DNA from: QQVM01 sp964544885
GTDB lineage: Bacteria; Bacteroidota; Bacteroidia; AKYH767-A; 2013-40CM-41-45
Direction: 5' to 3'
Assembly (NCBI GenBank): GCA_964544885.1
Contig: CAZJDX010000018.1
Span: forward strand, 9,747-73,746
Length of the DNA: 64,000 nucleotides
Shown one piece after another: positions 62,312 to 64,000 of the stretch. Positions within the stretch are counted from its first letter, which is position 1. Each line of letters begins with the position of its first letter. Below the pieces are notes generated by a model. The model was not told the origin of the DNA. It searched no databases and saw only the letters and a program-made list of their open reading frames with translations. The position numbers were made by a program, and so were the translations under genes.

Positions 62312-63274
62312 TCAACCGTTTACATTTACTCTTTCACTGATCATATACTTATTTCTGTCGGCCGATGAACGGGAAATGAGTTCCCCCAGAAAACCGGCAA
62401 GAAACATTTGTGTACCGATGATCATAGAGGTGAGAGCAATATAAAATGACGGTCGGTTAGTGATCAGTCTGGCCGGAAGATTGAAATAGACGGTGTAGAG
62501 CTTACTCAGCCCCAAATACAGTGCGGCCATGAATCCAATAAGAAAGATGATCGAACCGAGCCAGCCGAAGAGATGCATCGGTCTCTTTCCAAAACGGGAG
62601 ACAAATGTGATGGAGATCAAATCAAGGAAACCATTGACAAATCTTTCCAGTCCGAATTTTGTTTTACCATATTTCCTTGCCCTGTGCTCAACAACCTTCT
62701 CGCCTATCTTCGAGAAGCCCGCCCACTTCGCGAGCACAGGAATATAGCGGTGCATTTCGCCATACACTTCAATACTCTTCACGACATCCTTCCGGTAAGA
62801 TTTCAGACCACAATTAAAATCATGCAGGTTTTTAATCCCTGACATCTTCCGGGTTGTCCAGTTAAAAAATTTGCTGGGAATCGTTTTACTTACCGGATCA
62901 TATCGCTTTTTTTTCCAGCCTGAAACCAGGTCAAAACCATCCTTCATGATCATGTGATACAAGGCCGGGATTTCATCAGGACTGTCTTGCAGATCTGAAT
63001 CCATGGTGATAACGACATCACCGGCGGCTGCTGTAAAACCCTCATGGAGTGCGGCTGATTTTCCATAATTTCTTCGAAGTCTGATTCCTTTTACCGATGC
63101 ATTTTTTAACCCCTCTTCTTTGATCCGTGCCCAGGATTTATCTCTGCTGCCATCATCCACAAAAAGAATCTCATAACTGAAAGAATTTTCCTTCATTATG
63201 CGGATGATCCATTCCGTGAGTTCCGGAATGGATTCCTCCTCATTATAGACCGGAATGACAACAGAAATATCCAC
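62312..63274 (-). CDS. Glycosyltransferase family 2, polyprenyl-phosphate sugar synthase-like
   Basis: This 320-residue membrane protein starts at a GTG. The GT-A domain has VVIPVYNEEESIPEL, FVDDGSRDKSW and TMDSDLQDSPDEIP (DxD-type metal site), followed by two C-terminal transmembrane helices (WLGSIIFLIGFMAALYLGL and FYIALTSMIIGTQMFLAGFLG), the layout of DPM1/GtrB/ArnC-like enzymes. It probably loads a sugar onto undecaprenyl phosphate. It starts 10 bp after DUF4199, and its end touches the glycosyltransferase that follows, so all three form an operon. Confidence 0.9.
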   Translation of the reverse strand: MDISVVIPVYNEEESIPELTEWIIRIMKENSFSYEILFVDDGSRDKSWARIKEEGLKNASVKGIRLRRNYGKSAALHEGFTAAAGDVVITMDSDLQDSPDEIPALYHMIMKDGFDLVSGWKKKRYDPVSKTIPSKFFNWTTRKMSGIKNLHDFNCGLKSYRKDVVKSIEVYGEMHRYIPVLAKWAGFSKIGEKVVEHRARKYGKTKFGLERFVNGFLDLISITFVSRFGKRPMHLFGWLGSIIFLIGFMAALYLGLSKLYTVYFNLPARLITNRPSFYIALTSMIIGTQMFLAGFLGELISRSSADRNKYMISERVNVNG

Positions 63275-63284
63275 AGTTCAGATC

Positions 63285-63818
63285 TTAACCAATGTTTGAT
63301 TGAAAGGGCGTCTGTTCCTTTTTCAGAAATACCGATATGATCAGAGAGAACAGTAAGCCCATGAAAGCTGAACCCAGGATGGAAAAGAGAAACAACCAGG
63401 TAGGTGTCATGAATTTCCTCGTATATTCTTCAGCCATTGCCATACTTTGCTCATCCATTCCCTGCTCCAGCATCTTTTCCTGGCTGGCGGCAAGTATTAC
63501 TTCAAGCATCTCCGGGGCAATTACAGTAAAGAAGAGAACGGTAAAGGCTCCCGTTATAATTCCGCCGAATACGGAGATTAATACACCCGTGCCAAGTGAT
63601 TTGCCATAGGAGATGAAGCCGCCAAGTTCCTGGTCCCGATAACTTTTAATTCCGATAACGATAAAGATCACGAGGAGTATATAGCCAACCCATTGCGGGA
63701 TACGGGATTGAATATCAGTACCCATAAAATAGAAAAGCAGGAAAACTACTGCGGAGGAGAGGCCATAATAACCCCCGTATTGCATGGCGACTTTAGTCTG
63801 AGAACGTGGATTTTCCAT
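63285..63818 (-). CDS. DUF4199-family membrane protein
   Basis: This 177-residue protein has four hydrophobic segments (about residues 16-33, 43-57, 75-100 and 140-165) and the Gly-rich ISYGKSLGTGVLISVFGGIITG stretch typical of DUF4199, a Bacteroidota family of unknown function. It is often next to a GT2 gene, as here. It leads the operon, with a perfect promoter 21 nt before the ATG at 63818. Confidence 0.85.
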   Translation of the reverse strand: MENPRSQTKVAMQYGGYYGLSSAVVFLLFYFMGTDIQSRIPQWVGYILLVIFIVIGIKSYRDQELGGFISYGKSLGTGVLISVFGGIITGAFTVLFFTVIAPEMLEVILAASQEKMLEQGMDEQSMAMAEEYTRKFMTPTWLFLFSILGSAFMGLLFSLIISVFLKKEQTPFQSNIG

Positions 63819-63839
63819 CAGTTACAATTTGGTATTTTG

Positions 63840-63870
63840 CAAACCTACATGAATTCCATGAGTAGACAAA
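63840..63870 (-). promoter_or_regulatory. Consensus promoter of the DUF4199-glycosyltransferase operon
   Basis: Minus strand: TTTG (63867-63870), exactly 19 nt, then TAGGTTTG (63840-63847), identical in both boxes and spacing to the promoter at 57175-57205. Confidence 0.8.
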
Positions 63871-63945
63871 AAGAAATAAAGTCGTAAGAAACAGGAGTTT
63901 TTAACAGGAATCGAGTATTAATTTTCATATCTCCTCAAGGAATAC

Positions 63946-63953
63946 TACTTTCG
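63946..63953 (+). promoter_or_regulatory. Possible -7 element before the SRP RNA candidate (TACTTTCG)
   Basis: A TAnnTTCG box with TTTC 19 nt upstream (63923-63926), like the promoter at 41477-41507. Confidence 0.4.
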
Positions 63954-63956
63954 CGT

Positions 63957-64000
63957 ACGGGTAAGTCCTATACGACCAGCTCCTGTGAACCTCCCCAGGC
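63957..64000 (+). ncRNA. Possible 5' half of small signal recognition particle RNA
   Basis: The last bases read AGCTCCTGTGAACCTCCCCAGGC (in part), which matches the 5' strand of the bacterial SRP RNA domain IV, normally followed by CCGGAAGG and GCAGCA-type sequence. The preceding GGGTAAGTCCTATACGACC would be the 5' side of the long helix. The diagnostic apical loop lies beyond the window, so this is a partial, tentative call. Confidence 0.45.

Overview
The window comes from a member of the phylum Bacteroidota. Seven products carry type IX secretion system (T9SS) C-terminal sorting domains, one of them the type B form that ends a 2,572-residue PKD-repeat protein. Many genes lie just downstream of the Bacteroidota promoter core TAnnTTTG, several with TTTG about 19-20 nt upstream of it. 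The gene order rel-fur-(STAS)-purA, the ddl-PASTA-RluA block and the DUF4199-glycosyltransferase pair also fit this phylum. Nothing narrows the identity below phylum.

Layout. 0-2.7 kb: end of a sugar nucleotidyltransferase, glyA, and hmgA on the opposite strand. 3.0-5.8 kb: a T9SS cargo protein. 5.8-6.5 kb: a long spacer holding a terminator and copy A of a dispersed repeat. 6.5-12.1 kb: a fumarylacetoacetate hydrolase-family gene, the (p)ppGpp synthetase/hydrolase, a Fur regulator, a STAS protein and purA. 12.1-15.1 kb (minus): an S1/P1-nuclease-like protein, a ComB-like phosphatase and gcvT. 15.2-18.7 kb: divergent surface-polysaccharide genes (glycosyltransferase; CapD/PglF-like dehydratase) and a thioesterase. 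18.7-22.8 kb: a secreted cupredoxin, miaE, an unknown gene and a large GT51 transglycosylase. 23.1-27.0 kb: a four-gene plus-strand run with two odd sensor-like membrane proteins followed by pseudouridine kinase and pseudouridine-5'-phosphate glycosidase. 27.0-32.4 kb: rocD, rlmD, an NlpC/P60 hydrolase, a phosphoribosyltransferase, aroK, a TerC protein and tRNA-Pro(GGG). 32.8-40.5 kb: the giant PKD/Ig-like protein. 41.5-50.3 kb: a prolyl oligopeptidase, a D-Ala-D-Ala ligase with two ATP-grasp units in one chain, a PASTA protein, a T9SS protein and an RluA pseudouridine synthase. 50.3-51.5 kb: mqnE of the futalosine menaquinone route. 51.6-55.5 kb: a visibly AT-richer block with a tail-fibre/S74-type T9SS protein broken at a 12-C tract and a second T9SS protein. 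56-60.5 kb: an orphan response regulator, a TonB-like protein, a BNR/sialidase-fold T9SS protein and a YkgJ-like Cys-cluster protein. 60.5-61.1 kb: a long spacer with copy B of the dispersed repeat. 61.1-63.8 kb (minus): two glycosyltransferases and DUF4199. The last ~50 bases look like the 5' half of a small SRP RNA.

Most of the content is core metabolism, cell-envelope work and secreted surface proteins. There is no CRISPR array, phage, integrase or intact insertion sequence. The items most worth a second look are the ~270-bp repeat shared in opposite orientation by the two spacers 55 kb apart, the homopolymer frameshift in the S74 protein, the double D-Ala-D-Ala ligase with a changed metal ligand in one half, the operon in which an ATPase-only and a His-less sensor-like protein precede pseudouridine catabolism, and the higher-order duplication inside the giant repeat protein.
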